Positions 8,924-15,492 of a stretch of 16,228 nucleotides of DNA are shown here, in pieces (position 1 is the first letter of the stretch; the number at the start of each line of letters is the position of its first letter). This DNA is from Sphingomonas sp. Lineage in GTDB: Bacteria; Pseudomonadota; Alphaproteobacteria; Sphingomonadales; Sphingomonadaceae. The stretch spans positions 1 to 16,228 of the forward strand of contig JASLBO010000152.1 in NCBI GenBank assembly GCA_030146605.1, in the 5' to 3' direction. The notes beneath the pieces are model-generated. The model had not been told where the DNA came from and did no database searches. It worked only from the letters and a program-made list of their open reading frames with translations. The position numbers were made by a program, and so were the translations under genes.

Positions 8924-8929
8924 ATTATA
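8924..8929 (-). promoter_or_regulatory. candidate -10 element of the POT gene
   Basis: On the minus strand TATAAT reads from 8929 to 8924, a perfect -10 hexamer that stands out in GC-rich DNA. A start about 7 bp downstream would leave a leader of only about 10 nt before the ATG at 8908, with no Shine-Dalgarno. The mRNA may therefore be nearly leaderless. No matching -35 was found. Confidence 0.45.
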
Positions 8930-9010
8930 GTTCGGTTTCCGGGGCTTGGCCCGGCGCATGGGTGGCCAGACTAAAGCGAACGGCGCGGGTGTAAAGCGGC
9001 CACCCTTGCC

Positions 9011-9083
9011 GTCATCCCGGCGGAAGCCGGGATCGCGTGCGTATTGCGCCGCCGCCTGAGATCCCGGCTTTCGCCGGGATGAC
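9011..9083. repeat. long imperfect inverted repeat of GTCATCCCGGC type
   Basis: Arms at 9011-9034 and 9060-9083 are inverted copies matching at 23 of 24 positions, with a 25-bp spacer. Each arm is itself palindromic (CCCGGC...GCCGGG). It lies in the 233-bp gap between the divergent POT and nitroreductase genes. I infer a dispersed extragenic palindrome pair, because this motif type is very common in Proteobacterial intergenic DNA. Apart from this repeat and the POT -10 element I see nothing else in the gap. Confidence 0.75.
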
Positions 9084-9141
9084 AATATTGGATCACTCCG
9101 TCAGCGAAACCGCGGTTGGCGCGGGGGGGATCGGTGCCTAG

Positions 9142-9759
9142 ATGCGCGCCATGTTCAACGATCGCGCCACGCCGCTCACCCTTCTGCAAACCCGCCGTTC
9201 CGGCAAGCCGCGCGACATGGTCGCGCCGGGGCCTGGCCCGGAACAGCTGCACCAGATGATCGCGATTGCGGCGCGAACCCCCGATCACGGCAAGCTCGCG
9301 CCGTGGCGGTTCGTGATCGTGCCCGATGAAGCGCGGCCCGCTCTCGCGCTAAAGCTCGTCGAGATCCAGCGTGCGGAAAAACCCGATTGCACTGCGCGCG
9401 ACGAAGAGGCGACCGCGCAGTTCGCGACGCAAGCGCCGGCGCTGGTCGTGGTGCTCTCGGCGCCGGTGCCGGGGCACAAGGTGCCGCTGTGGGAGCAGCA
9501 ATTGTCTGCCGGGGCCGCATGCATGAACCTGCTCCATGCGGCGCATGCCGCGGGGTTCGTCGGCGGCTGGTTGACGGGGTGGCCGGCTTATTCGGACCGT
9601 GTGCGCGACCTGTTCGGCGCGGCGCCGCAGCGGATCGCGGGGTTTGTTTTCATCGGAACACCGGGGCGCGATCTGGAGGAGCGGCCGCGCGGCGAACTGT
9701 CCGAAATCGTACACCAGTGGAATCCCGGTACTGGACCGGATCGCCAATTGGTGTATTAA
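9142..9759 (+). CDS. YdjA-like FMN nitroreductase-family oxidoreductase
   Basis: This 205-residue cytoplasmic protein belongs to the nitroreductase superfamily, which uses FMN and NAD(P)H to reduce varied electrophiles. The N-terminal phosphate-binding motif LLQTRRSGKPRD (residues 14-25) and the central PDHGKLAPWRF (47-57) match the small YdjA/TdsD-type branch. The stretch WEQQLSAGAACMNLLHAAHA followed by GFVGGWLTGW is the family's typical dimer and FMN-contacting helix. The start could be the ATG at 9142 or, nine bases later, at 9151; neither has a strong ribosome binding site. The GntR-type regulator begins 6 bp after the stop, so the two form an operon. The natural substrate cannot be inferred. 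Confidence 0.9.
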   Translation: MRAMFNDRATPLTLLQTRRSGKPRDMVAPGPGPEQLHQMIAIAARTPDHGKLAPWRFVIVPDEARPALALKLVEIQRAEKPDCTARDEEATAQFATQAPALVVVLSAPVPGHKVPLWEQQLSAGAACMNLLHAAHAAGFVGGWLTGWPAYSDRVRDLFGAAPQRIAGFVFIGTPGRDLEERPRGELSEIVHQWNPGTGPDRQLVY

Positions 9760-9765
9760 GGCAGC

Positions 9766-10122
9766 ATGACAGCGCTCGAGCACGAAGACTCACCCGTTTA
9801 CCTCAAGCTGCGCGCCACCATCGCCGCGGCGATCCTGCGCGGCGAATATCGCGCCGGCGACCAGCTCCCCTCGGTGCGGGCGCTCGCTGCCGAGCATGGC
9901 GCCAATCCGCTGACCGTCGCCAAGGCGTATCAGAGCTTCCAGGACGACGATTATGTCGAGGTCCGTCGCGGCGTCGGCATGTTCGTGCTGCCGGGTGCGG
10001 TCGAGCGTCTGCGCATCGCCGAGCGCGAGCGTTTCCTGAGCGGTCACTGGCCGCGGGTGCGCGATCACATCGCGTTGCTCGGCCTCGATGTCCGCGAGTT
10101 GCTCGAGAACGAGACGGCTTGA
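9766..10122 (+). CDS. small GntR-family regulator, YtrA subfamily
   Basis: This 118-residue protein is a winged-helix DNA-binding domain (about residues 9-78) with a short C-terminal tail of about 40 residues and no ligand-binding domain, the layout of YtrA regulators. Key signatures are YLKLRATIAAAILRGEYRAG, DQLPSVRALAAEHGANPLTV and the wing GVGMFV. YtrA members usually repress a neighbouring ABC transporter; here no transporter adjoins, and the only close partner is the nitroreductase gene 6 bp upstream. It may regulate that operon or a distant target. The AAGG overlapping the upstream TAA stop (9758-9761) is a short-spaced ribosome binding site, suggesting translational coupling. Confidence 0.9.
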   Translation: MTALEHEDSPVYLKLRATIAAAILRGEYRAGDQLPSVRALAAEHGANPLTVAKAYQSFQDDDYVEVRRGVGMFVLPGAVERLRIAERERFLSGHWPRVRDHIALLGLDVRELLENETA

Positions 10123-10131
10123 GCCGGCCAT

Positions 10132-10149
10132 CTCCGCGCTTTCGCGGGG
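10132..10149. repeat. short CGCG palindrome between convergent genes
   Basis: CCGCG (10134-10138) pairs with CGCGG (10143-10147) around CTTT, extendable outward by one G-T and one C-G pair, and is followed by GTGAC. It resembles half of the GTCATCCC-type repeat at 9011. It occupies the 42-bp gap between the convergent GntR and aminotransferase genes and may act as a shared weak terminator. Confidence 0.45.
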
Positions 10150-10164
10150 GTGACGGTCGGTTGG

Positions 10165-11373
10165 TCAGCCCGCTTTCACGCTGGGCGTATTCACTCCCAT
10201 CGACTGCAGATATTTCCGGACGTTGCGGGCCGCCTGGCGCAGGCGCTGCTCGTTCTCGACCATCGCGATGCGGACGAACCCCTCGCCATTTTCGCCGTAA
10301 CCGACGCCCGGCGCGACTGCGACCTTGGCGTGGCTGAGCAATTGCTTCGAGAATTCGAGGGAGCCGAGATGCGCCAGCGCCGGGGGCAGCGGCGCCCAGG
10401 CGAACATCGACGCGCGCGGGGAGGGGATGTCCCAGCCGGCGCGGCCGAAGCTCTCGACCAGCACGTCGCGGCGCTTGTGATAGAGCTGGCGGTTCTTCTC
10501 GACGATGTCCTGCGGGCCGTTGAGCGCGGCGCAGGCAGCGGCCTGAACCGGCGTGAACGCGCCGTAGTCGAGATAGGATTTGACCCGGGTCATCGCGGCG
10601 ATCAACTGCTCGTTGCCCACTGCGAAGCCGATCCGCCAGCCGGCCATCGAATAGGTCTTGGAGAGCGAGGTGAACTCGACCGCGACGTCCTTGGCGCCCT
10701 TGACCTGCAGGATCGAGACGGTCGGGTTGCCGTCGTAGTAAAGCTCGGAATACGCCAGGTCGGAGATGATCCACACCTTGTTCTCGCGTGCCCAGGCGAC
10801 GAGCCGCTCGTAGAATGCGAGATCGACGGTCTCGGCGGTCGGGTTGGACGGATAGTTGACCACGAGGATCGACGGGCGCGGCACGGTGAAGTTCATCGCC
10901 CGCTCGAGGCTCTCGAAATAATGCTCGTCGGGCGTGGTCGGCACCGCGCGGATCGTCGCACCGGCGATGATGAAGCCGAACGTGTGGATCGGGTAGGACG
11001 GATTGGGGGCGAGGATCACGTCGCCGGGCGCGGTGATCGCCGTGGCGAGGCTGGCGAGACCTTCCTTCGATCCCATGGTCACGACGACTTCGCTCTCGGG
11101 GTCGATCTCGACGCCGAAGCGGCGGCCGTAATAATTGGCCTGGGCGCGGCGCAGGCCGGGAATTCCCTTCGACTGCGAATAGCCGTGGGCGTCGGGCTTG
11201 CGCGCGACTTCGCAAAGCTTCTCGATGACATGGTCGGGCGGCGGCAGGTCGGGATTGCCCATGCCGAGATCGATGATGTCCTCGCCCGCCGCCCGCGCCG
11301 CTGCCCGCATGCCGTTGACTTCGGCGATGACATAGGGCGGCAGCCGCTTGATGCGGTAGAACTCTTCGGACAT
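10165..11373 (-). CDS. alaC: AlaC-type PLP-dependent aminotransferase
   Basis: This 402-residue cytoplasmic fold-type I aminotransferase resembles E. coli AlaC (glutamate-pyruvate transaminase) from end to end. Matching stretches are RIKRLPPYV, GEDIIDLGMGNPD, AHGYSQSKGIPGLRRA, TMGSKEGLASL, NPSYPIHTFG and YPSNPTAE. SLSKTYSMAGWRIGF carries the PLP lysine, K239. It is expected to make alanine from pyruvate and glutamate. Automated pipelines often call this branch LL-diaminopimelate aminotransferase, which I consider less likely given the similarity to AlaC. The frame opens at a GTG (11379), but the ATG at 11373, preceded by GAGAGAAGTGGA, is the better start. It is divergent from phaC across a 130-bp gap, so the two may share regulation. 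This is inferred. Confidence 0.9.
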   Translation of the reverse strand: MSEEFYRIKRLPPYVIAEVNGMRAAARAAGEDIIDLGMGNPDLPPPDHVIEKLCEVARKPDAHGYSQSKGIPGLRRAQANYYGRRFGVEIDPESEVVVTMGSKEGLASLATAITAPGDVILAPNPSYPIHTFGFIIAGATIRAVPTTPDEHYFESLERAMNFTVPRPSILVVNYPSNPTAETVDLAFYERLVAWARENKVWIISDLAYSELYYDGNPTVSILQVKGAKDVAVEFTSLSKTYSMAGWRIGFAVGNEQLIAAMTRVKSYLDYGAFTPVQAAACAALNGPQDIVEKNRQLYHKRRDVLVESFGRAGWDIPSPRASMFAWAPLPPALAHLGSLEFSKQLLSHAKVAVAPGVGYGENGEGFVRIAMVENEQRLRQAARNVRKYLQSMGVNTPSVKAG

Positions 11374-11394
11374 TTCCACTTCTCTCTCGGTTTT

Positions 11395-11410
11395 GGCGCT
11401 GCATTGCGCC
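11395..11410. promoter_or_regulatory. weak PhaR-like palindrome in the alaC-phaC gap
   Basis: GGCGC (11395-11399) and GCGCC (11406-11410) flank TGCATT. The inner TGCATTGC equals the core of the operator at 6436, but the full match to TGCRNYGCASMA is only 10 of 12. It lies 22-37 bp upstream of the alaC start and about 95 bp upstream of phaC. Treat it as a hint only. Confidence 0.2.
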
Positions 11411-11427
11411 GTGGAGCGTTCCTACGC

Positions 11428-11449
11428 CATTCCTGCGTGTCCGGGAATG
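11428..11449. repeat. CATTCC...GGAATG palindrome upstream of phaC
   Basis: CATTCC (11428-11433) and GGAATG (11444-11449) are inverted around a 10-bp centre and followed by AC. The unit resembles the GTCATTCCC class of dispersed extragenic palindromes and is probably a repeat rather than an operator. Confidence 0.4.
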
Positions 11450-11503
11450 ACGACTTGGCTTGTCGGCGCTAAAGCGGCGGGACTCGCCGCTGGAGAGCAA
11501 CGC

Positions 11504-13234
11504 ATGGCCGATACCCCGACTCCGACGCCCAGCCTGGAAGACCTGCAGCACTGGACCTGGGTGCTCGGCAAGGCCCAGCAGATGATGCTCGAGCATGGCC
11601 TAGATGTGACGAAGCAGGTCCCGCCCGGTCCGTTCGGCGCGATGCTCGACCCGACCGCGGCGATGCGCGCCAGCGCGAGCTTCTGGGCCGACACGATGCA
11701 ATTGTGGCAGCGCTTTCTCGATCCCGCGCATGCTGCGCCGTTCGAGGAGACACCCGAGCAGGCACGCGACAAGCGCTTCAAGGCGCCGCAATGGCGCGAG
11801 GAGCCGGTGTTCGACTTCCTGCGCCAGAGCTATTTCGTCATCGCCGACAATCTGCTGAAGGGCGTCGACGCACTGGAAGGCGTCGACCCGAAGCAGAAGG
11901 AGCAGATCCGCTTCGCCACCAGGGGCTTCATCGACGCGGTGAGCCCGACCAACTTCCCTGCGACCAATCCGCAGGTGCTCGAGAAGATCGTCGAGACCAA
12001 GGGCGAGAGCCTGCTCAAGGGCCTGCAGAACATGCTGGCGGACATCGCCAAGGGGCAGATGACGCAGACCGCCGAAGGCGCGTTCGAGCTCGGCAAGAAC
12101 CTGGCGATGACGCCCGGCAAGGTGGTCAAGCGCACGCCGCTCTACGAGCTGATCCAATATTCGCCGGTCACCGAGCAGGTCTATGCGACGCCGCTGATCA
12201 TCTTCCCGCCCTGGATCAACCGCTTCTACATCCTCGATCTTACGCCGGAGAAGAGCTTCATCGGCTGGGCGGTCGCGCAGGGGCTGACGGTGTTCGTCGT
12301 CTCGTGGAAATCGGCCGACGCCAGCATGAAGGATGTTGTGTGGGACGATTATGTCGAGCGCGGCCAGATCGACGCGATCGACACCGTGCGCGACGTGCTC
12401 GGCGTCGAGGGCGTGCATGCCATCGGCTATTGCGTGGCGGGGACGACGCTCGCCGCGACTCTGGCGGTGCTGGCTGCAAGGGGCGAGCCGGAGAAAGTGA
12501 AGAGCGCGACCTTCTTCACCGCGCAGGTCGATTTCTCCGAGGCCGGCGACTTGCAGATGTTCGTCGACGACGACCAGCTCGGGATGATCAAGAGCCTGAG
12601 CGGCGAAGGATTCCTCGACGGCCGCTATATGGCGATGACCTTCAACCTGCTGCGCGGCCGCGACCTGATCTGGAACTACGTCACCAACAATTATCTGATG
12701 GGGCAGGATTATGTGCCGTTCGACCTGCTTCACTGGAATTCGGACGTCACCAATCTGCCTTCGACCTGGCACCTGAGCTATCTCACCGACCTGTACCGCG
12801 ACAACAAGCTGGCGGTGCCGAACCTGATGTCGATCGGAGGAACGCCGATCGATCTCGGCAAGGTGGTCACGCCGACCTATGTCCAGGCTGGCCGCGAGGA
12901 TCATATCGCGCCTGCGGCAAGCGTGTGGAAGATCACCCACCACTTCAAGGGTCCGCTCAAGTTCGTGCTGGCCGGCTCCGGGCACATTGCCGGGGTGGTC
13001 AATCCTCCGGCGGCGGGGAAGTACCAATATTGGGTCAATGACGAGAAGGTCGAGACTCTCGCCGAATTCGTGGAGGGAGCCAAGGAGGCCAAGGGAAGCT
13101 GGTGGCCCGATTGGGTAGCGTGGGTCGAGAGCGTGGACGGCTCCAAAGTGGATGCAAAAGGCGCACGTGTGCCAGGAAAGGGCAGTCTAAAGGCGCTCGA
13201 GGACGCACCGGGGAGCTACGTTCGGACGCGTTGA
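11504..13234 (+). CDS. phaC: class I poly(3-hydroxyalkanoate) synthase
   Basis: This 576-residue enzyme, usual for class I synthases, polymerises (R)-3-hydroxyacyl-CoA, mainly hydroxybutyryl-CoA, into polyester on the granule surface. The N-terminal PhaC domain (about 80-270, including WREEPVFDFLRQSYF and LAMTPGKVV) precedes the alpha/beta-hydrolase core. The lipase-like box GYCVAG holds nucleophile C310. D466 (in REDHIAP) and H494 (in GSGHIAGV) complete the catalytic triad. The D-to-H distance of 28 residues equals that in Cupriavidus PhaC (D480/H508). The ATG at 11504 has GGAGAG six bases upstream; the longer open frame back to 11393 runs through repeat sequence. The phasin gene follows after 114 bp but has its own promoter and operators, so phaC is probably transcribed separately. 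PhaR, PhaA and PhaB are not in the window. Confidence 0.97.
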   Translation: MADTPTPTPSLEDLQHWTWVLGKAQQMMLEHGLDVTKQVPPGPFGAMLDPTAAMRASASFWADTMQLWQRFLDPAHAAPFEETPEQARDKRFKAPQWREEPVFDFLRQSYFVIADNLLKGVDALEGVDPKQKEQIRFATRGFIDAVSPTNFPATNPQVLEKIVETKGESLLKGLQNMLADIAKGQMTQTAEGAFELGKNLAMTPGKVVKRTPLYELIQYSPVTEQVYATPLIIFPPWINRFYILDLTPEKSFIGWAVAQGLTVFVVSWKSADASMKDVVWDDYVERGQIDAIDTVRDVLGVEGVHAIGYCVAGTTLAATLAVLAARGEPEKVKSATFFTAQVDFSEAGDLQMFVDDDQLGMIKSLSGEGFLDGRYMAMTFNLLRGRDLIWNYVTNNYLMGQDYVPFDLLHWNSDVTNLPSTWHLSYLTDLYRDNKLAVPNLMSIGGTPIDLGKVVTPTYVQAGREDHIAPAASVWKITHHFKGPLKFVLAGSGHIAGVVNPPAAGKYQYWVNDEKVETLAEFVEGAKEAKGSWWPDWVAWVESVDGSKVDAKGARVPGKGSLKALEDAPGSYVRTR

Positions 13235-13259
13235 GCGGTCGTTCCGTAGCGTAAACGAC

Positions 13260-13278
13260 TTTTGTGCAGTGCACAAAA
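13260..13278. promoter_or_regulatory. distal PhaR-type operator of the phasin gene
   Basis: TTTTGTGCAGTGCACAAAA is a perfect palindrome with 9-bp arms and a central G, and it contains TGCAGTGCACAA, a full match to TGCRNYGCASMA. It ends 7 bp upstream of the -35 hexamer. The small ORF upstream region at 6369 carries only its left arm. Confidence 0.65.
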
Positions 13279-13285
13279 TTCACGC

Positions 13286-13314
13286 TTGCAATCCACGCAA
13301 TGGCTTCGTATATG
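13286..13314 (+). promoter_or_regulatory. phasin sigma-70 promoter
   Basis: TTGCAA (13286-13291) and TATATG (13309-13314) are separated by exactly 17 bp. The expected start is near 13320, giving a leader of about 30 nt with AGGGGA ahead of the ATG. Palindromes flank and overlap this promoter, consistent with repression by PhaR. Confidence 0.6.
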
Positions 13315-13327
13315 CTGCGATGCAGCA
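13313..13327. promoter_or_regulatory. proximal PhaR-type operator over the phasin transcription start
   Basis: TGCTGCGATGCAGCA has 6-bp arms around GAT, contains CTGC-N3-GCAG and fits TGCRNYGCASMA at every position. It overlaps the end of the -10 hexamer and the predicted start site, the classic position for repression. It is nearly identical to the palindrome at 6436-6450. Confidence 0.65.
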
Positions 13328-13348
13328 ATAGTCAGGGGACCGAGTCAC

Positions 13349-14116
13349 ATGGCCACCAAGGGACCGAAAGCGACGGCAAAGCCGATCGCTCCAAAGCCTG
13401 CGGCGCGCGCCAGCAAGCCGGCCGCGCCCAAGGCTGAAGCTGTCGCAACCAAGACCGAGAAGAAATCCGCGCCTGAAGCCGTCATCGAAGCAGCAGCTCC
13501 GGTGAATGCGTCCGGACCGGCTCCGGTCGTGGAAGTCGCGCAGGAAGCAGTGAAAATCGTTCAACCCGCGACAGAGCAGGCCAAGGCCGCCGTCGTGGAA
13601 ACCGTCAACGCAGCCGAGGCCGTCGTGGAGACCGTCGCGGAGCCCATCGTCAAGGAAACCAGCACCATGGCTACCAATTTCGACAACAACACCGCCGCCA
13701 ACACCGCCAAGGCTCAGGCCCTGTTCGGTGAATGGAACGACCGCACCAAGACCGCCGTCGAGAAGTCGACCAAGCTGGTCGAAGAAGCCAACGAGTTCGC
13801 CAAGGGCAATCTCGAGGCCGTCGTCGAGTCGAGCCGCATTGCCGCCAAGGGCTTCGAGACCCTCGGCCAGGATGCTGCCGAATATGGCCGCAAGACCTTC
13901 GAGAGCGCGACTGCCGCGATGAAGACCCTCGCGACCGTCAAGTCGCCGACCGAATTCTTCAAGCTGCAGAGCGACTTCGTCCGCGGCGCGTTCGACGCGT
14001 ACGTTGCCGAAGCTTCGAAGAACACCGAAGCCGTTCTCAAGCTCGCCGGCGACGCCGCGCAGCCGATCTCCAGCCGCTTCGCGGTTGCGGCCGAGAAGGT
14101 GAAGACCACCGCTTGA
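13349..14116 (+). CDS. phaP: phasin (PHA granule-associated protein) with basic N-terminal extension
   Basis: This 255-residue protein has a C-terminal phasin domain of about 150 residues (107-255), amphipathic helices with ALFGEWNDRTKTAVEKSTKL, FAKGNLEAVVESSRIAAKG, SPTEFFKLQSDFVRGAFDAY and AQPISSRFAVAAEKVK. It coats polyester granules and limits their size. Ahead of it is a 106-residue extension: residues 2-45 are rich in Lys, Ala and Pro (KPAARASKPAAPKAEA), like histone-H1-type tails, and then comes an acidic, Val/Ala/Glu-rich segment that could form a coiled coil. Pseudomonas PhaF has a comparable tail at its C-terminus that binds DNA; here the order is reversed. The ATG at 13349 has AGGGGA nearby. 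A second ATG at 13667 with AAGGA could yield a short 149-residue form. Regulation is probably by PhaR through the two operators, and a strong terminator follows. Confidence 0.93.
   Translation: MATKGPKATAKPIAPKPAARASKPAAPKAEAVATKTEKKSAPEAVIEAAAPVNASGPAPVVEVAQEAVKIVQPATEQAKAAVVETVNAAEAVVETVAEPIVKETSTMATNFDNNTAANTAKAQALFGEWNDRTKTAVEKSTKLVEEANEFAKGNLEAVVESSRIAAKGFETLGQDAAEYGRKTFESATAAMKTLATVKSPTEFFKLQSDFVRGAFDAYVAEASKNTEAVLKLAGDAAQPISSRFAVAAEKVKTTA
13652..13669 (+). promoter_or_regulatory. possible internal ribosome binding site and start within the phasin gene
   Basis: AAGGA (13652-13656) precedes an in-frame ATG (13667-13669) by 10 nt. The product would start MATNFDNNTAANTAKAQ and consist only of the phasin domain (149 residues), the size of ordinary alphaproteobacterial phasins. 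The similar N-termini MAT at both starts suggest the extension was fused onto an older short gene. Confidence 0.4.
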
Positions 14117-14146
14117 GCGCGCAAGCGCTCCAGTAGACGCGTAGAT

Positions 14147-14180
14147 GGGCGGCTGCCGAGAGGCGGCCGCCCTTTCTTTT
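14147..14180 (+). terminator. rho-independent terminator of the phasin gene
   Basis: Arms at 14147-14157 and 14162-14172 form an 11-bp stem (one G-T pair) closed by the GNRA loop GAGA and followed by TTTCTTTT. It lies 30 bp after the stop and separates the phasin from clpS. Confidence 0.9.
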
Positions 14181-14260
14181 GGCGGCGCATGCTGCTTTTC
14201 AGGATTAATGGCGCGGCTGCGGCCTTGCCTCGCCTCCGGCGAACCCATATTTTCAGCGTG

Positions 14261-14623
14261 ATGGCCGAAATCAGCAACTTCACAATCCGCATGGCCGAAG
14301 ACGGCGACGACGACGCCGGCACCCGCGACCCCTCGGTCGGGCTGGCGACGCGCACCCGCACGCGCACCAAGAAGCCGACGCCGTATCGCGTGCTGATGCT
14401 CAACGACGATTACACGCCGATGGAATTCGTCGTGCTCTGCCTGCAGCGATTCTTCCGGATGAGCATGGAGGAGGCGACGCAGGTGATGCTCCACGTCCAC
14501 CAGCGCGGTGTCGGGGTGTGCGGCGTGTTCAGCTACGAGGTCGCCGAGACCAAGGTCAGCCAGGTGATCGACTTCGCCCGGCAGAACCAGCATCCGCTGC
14601 AATGCACGCTGGAGAAAGCCTGA
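14261..14623 (+). CDS. clpS: ClpS, ATP-dependent Clp protease adaptor
   Basis: This 120-residue cytoplasmic adaptor delivers N-degron substrates to ClpAP. A flexible, acidic then Arg/Thr-rich N-terminal tail (to about residue 40) precedes the ClpS core, [17 protein letters not shown] through [10 protein letters not shown], highly similar to E. coli ClpS. The N-degron pocket residues are conserved: N48, D49 and H80, equivalent to N34, D35 and H66. The start is uncertain: the ATG at 14261 and a second in-frame ATG at 14291 both lack a clear Shine-Dalgarno, and the difference affects only the unstructured tail. No clpA is next to it. The gene is convergent with the Crp/Fnr regulator, only 7 bp from its stop, so the two transcripts must overlap at their 3' ends. 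Confidence 0.95.
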   Translation: MAEISNFTIRMAEDGDDDAGTRDPSVGLATRTRTRTKKPTPYRVLMLNDDYTPMEFVVLCLQRFFRMSMEEATQVMLHVHQRGVGVCGVFSYEVAETKVSQVIDFARQNQHPLQCTLEKA

Positions 14624-14630
14624 GGGCGGA

Positions 14631-15368
14631 TCAGCTCCGCGGCTGCGGGAGCCAGCTCAGATCGAGCCCCTGGTAGCGATTGACGTAATTGGCGGCCCGC
14701 ACGAGCGCGCGCTCGTCGTTGAGCGTGACGCGCCCGGATTCGCGGGCGATCAGCCCATCCTCCTCGAGCTGGCGCAGCATGCGATTGACGTGCACCGCGG
14801 TGAGGCCGGTCGCGTCGCCGATCTCTTCCTGGGTCAGCCCGAGCGCAAAGGCGCTGGCGATGCTCTTGTCGGTGTGTCGCAGACGATTGCGCAGTTCGAG
14901 CAGCAATGCGGCGACCCGCGCCTTGGCGCTGGTCCGTCCCAGCGCGGCGAGCCGGTCGGTCAGCGCGACGCGCTCGATCTGGCAATAGACCAGGACCAGC
15001 GCAGAGAGCCGGGGATGCTGGCTCATGATGCCCGACAGGGCCGCGCGGTCGAACGGCGAAACGACGCAGTCGGAAAGCGCTGCAAGCGTCTCCGGAGCCT
15101 CCTGATAGACCGCGCTCGACACGCCGAGCATGTCGCCCGGGAACAGGAAGCGGAGAATCTGCCGGCTGCCGTCGTCGAGCAGCACATAGCTCATCATCAG
15201 CCCCTTGCGGAGGATGAACAGCTCGTTGCACGGCTCGTTCTCGCGCTGCAGCACCGCCCCGCGGCGCACCGGCCGCTGACGTTCCTCCAGCTTTTCGAGC
15301 GCGTCTTTCTCCCCCTGGGTAAGATCGACGAGCTCGCTCAATATGTCCGCAAAACAACTACCCGGCAC
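14631..15368 (-). CDS. Crp/Fnr-family transcriptional regulator
   Basis: This regulator of about 245 residues has a cyclic-nucleotide-binding-like sensor domain (about 20-130, with [10 protein letters not shown] and [12 protein letters not shown]). A long dimer helix ([19 protein letters not shown]) and a C-terminal helix-turn-helix ([20 protein letters not shown], about 178-198) follow. The cysteine spacing does not match the FNR iron-sulfur cluster motif, so an FNR-type oxygen sensor is unlikely and the signal is unknown. The start is not certain. The frame has no ATG near its beginning; a GTG at 15368 preceded by GGGGGGAA fits best, with TTG codons at 15398 and 15341 as alternatives. It is divergent from murA across about 124 bp. 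Confidence 0.9.
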   Translation of the reverse strand: MPGSCFADILSELVDLTQGEKDALEKLEERQRPVRRGAVLQRENEPCNELFILRKGLMMSYVLLDDGSRQILRFLFPGDMLGVSSAVYQEAPETLAALSDCVVSPFDRAALSGIMSQHPRLSALVLVYCQIERVALTDRLAALGRTSAKARVAALLLELRNRLRHTDKSIASAFALGLTQEEIGDATGLTAVHVNRMLRQLEEDGLIARESGRVTLNDERALVRAANYVNRYQGLDLSWLPQPRS

Positions 15369-15492
15369 GAATTCGTATTCCCCCCAAGCGCAGTGCAAAG
15401 CAGTGCCGCGGAATCAATGCATTAAAGTCGATCAATCCGTTTCACCGCCCGTCGCGCTTGCGCCTGCCTCCCGAGAGGCTAGAAGCTCGGCC
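15369..15492. promoter_or_regulatory. intergenic region between the divergent Crp/Fnr regulator and murA
   Basis: The region contains two direct copies of ATCAAT (15413-15418 and 15431-15436, 18 bp start to start) around the 8-bp palindrome AATGCATT (15416-15423). The TTGAT half-site is typical of Crp/Fnr operators, but here the copies are direct rather than inverted. Autoregulation is possible but not shown. No clear promoter hexamer pair was found. Confidence 0.25.

Noticed and set aside
9803..11596. Minus-strand 597-codon frame across the GntR and aminotransferase genes
   Set aside because: It is out of frame with the aminotransferase, which has full family motifs, and has an Arg-rich low-complexity composition.
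11600..13027. Minus-strand 475-codon frame opposite phaC
   Set aside because: It is antisense to a complete PHA synthase with catalytic triad; no own start signals or domains.
15391..15410. TGCACTGC-like sequence considered as another PhaR operator near murA
   Set aside because: It mismatches the consensus at three positions and has no symmetric arm.
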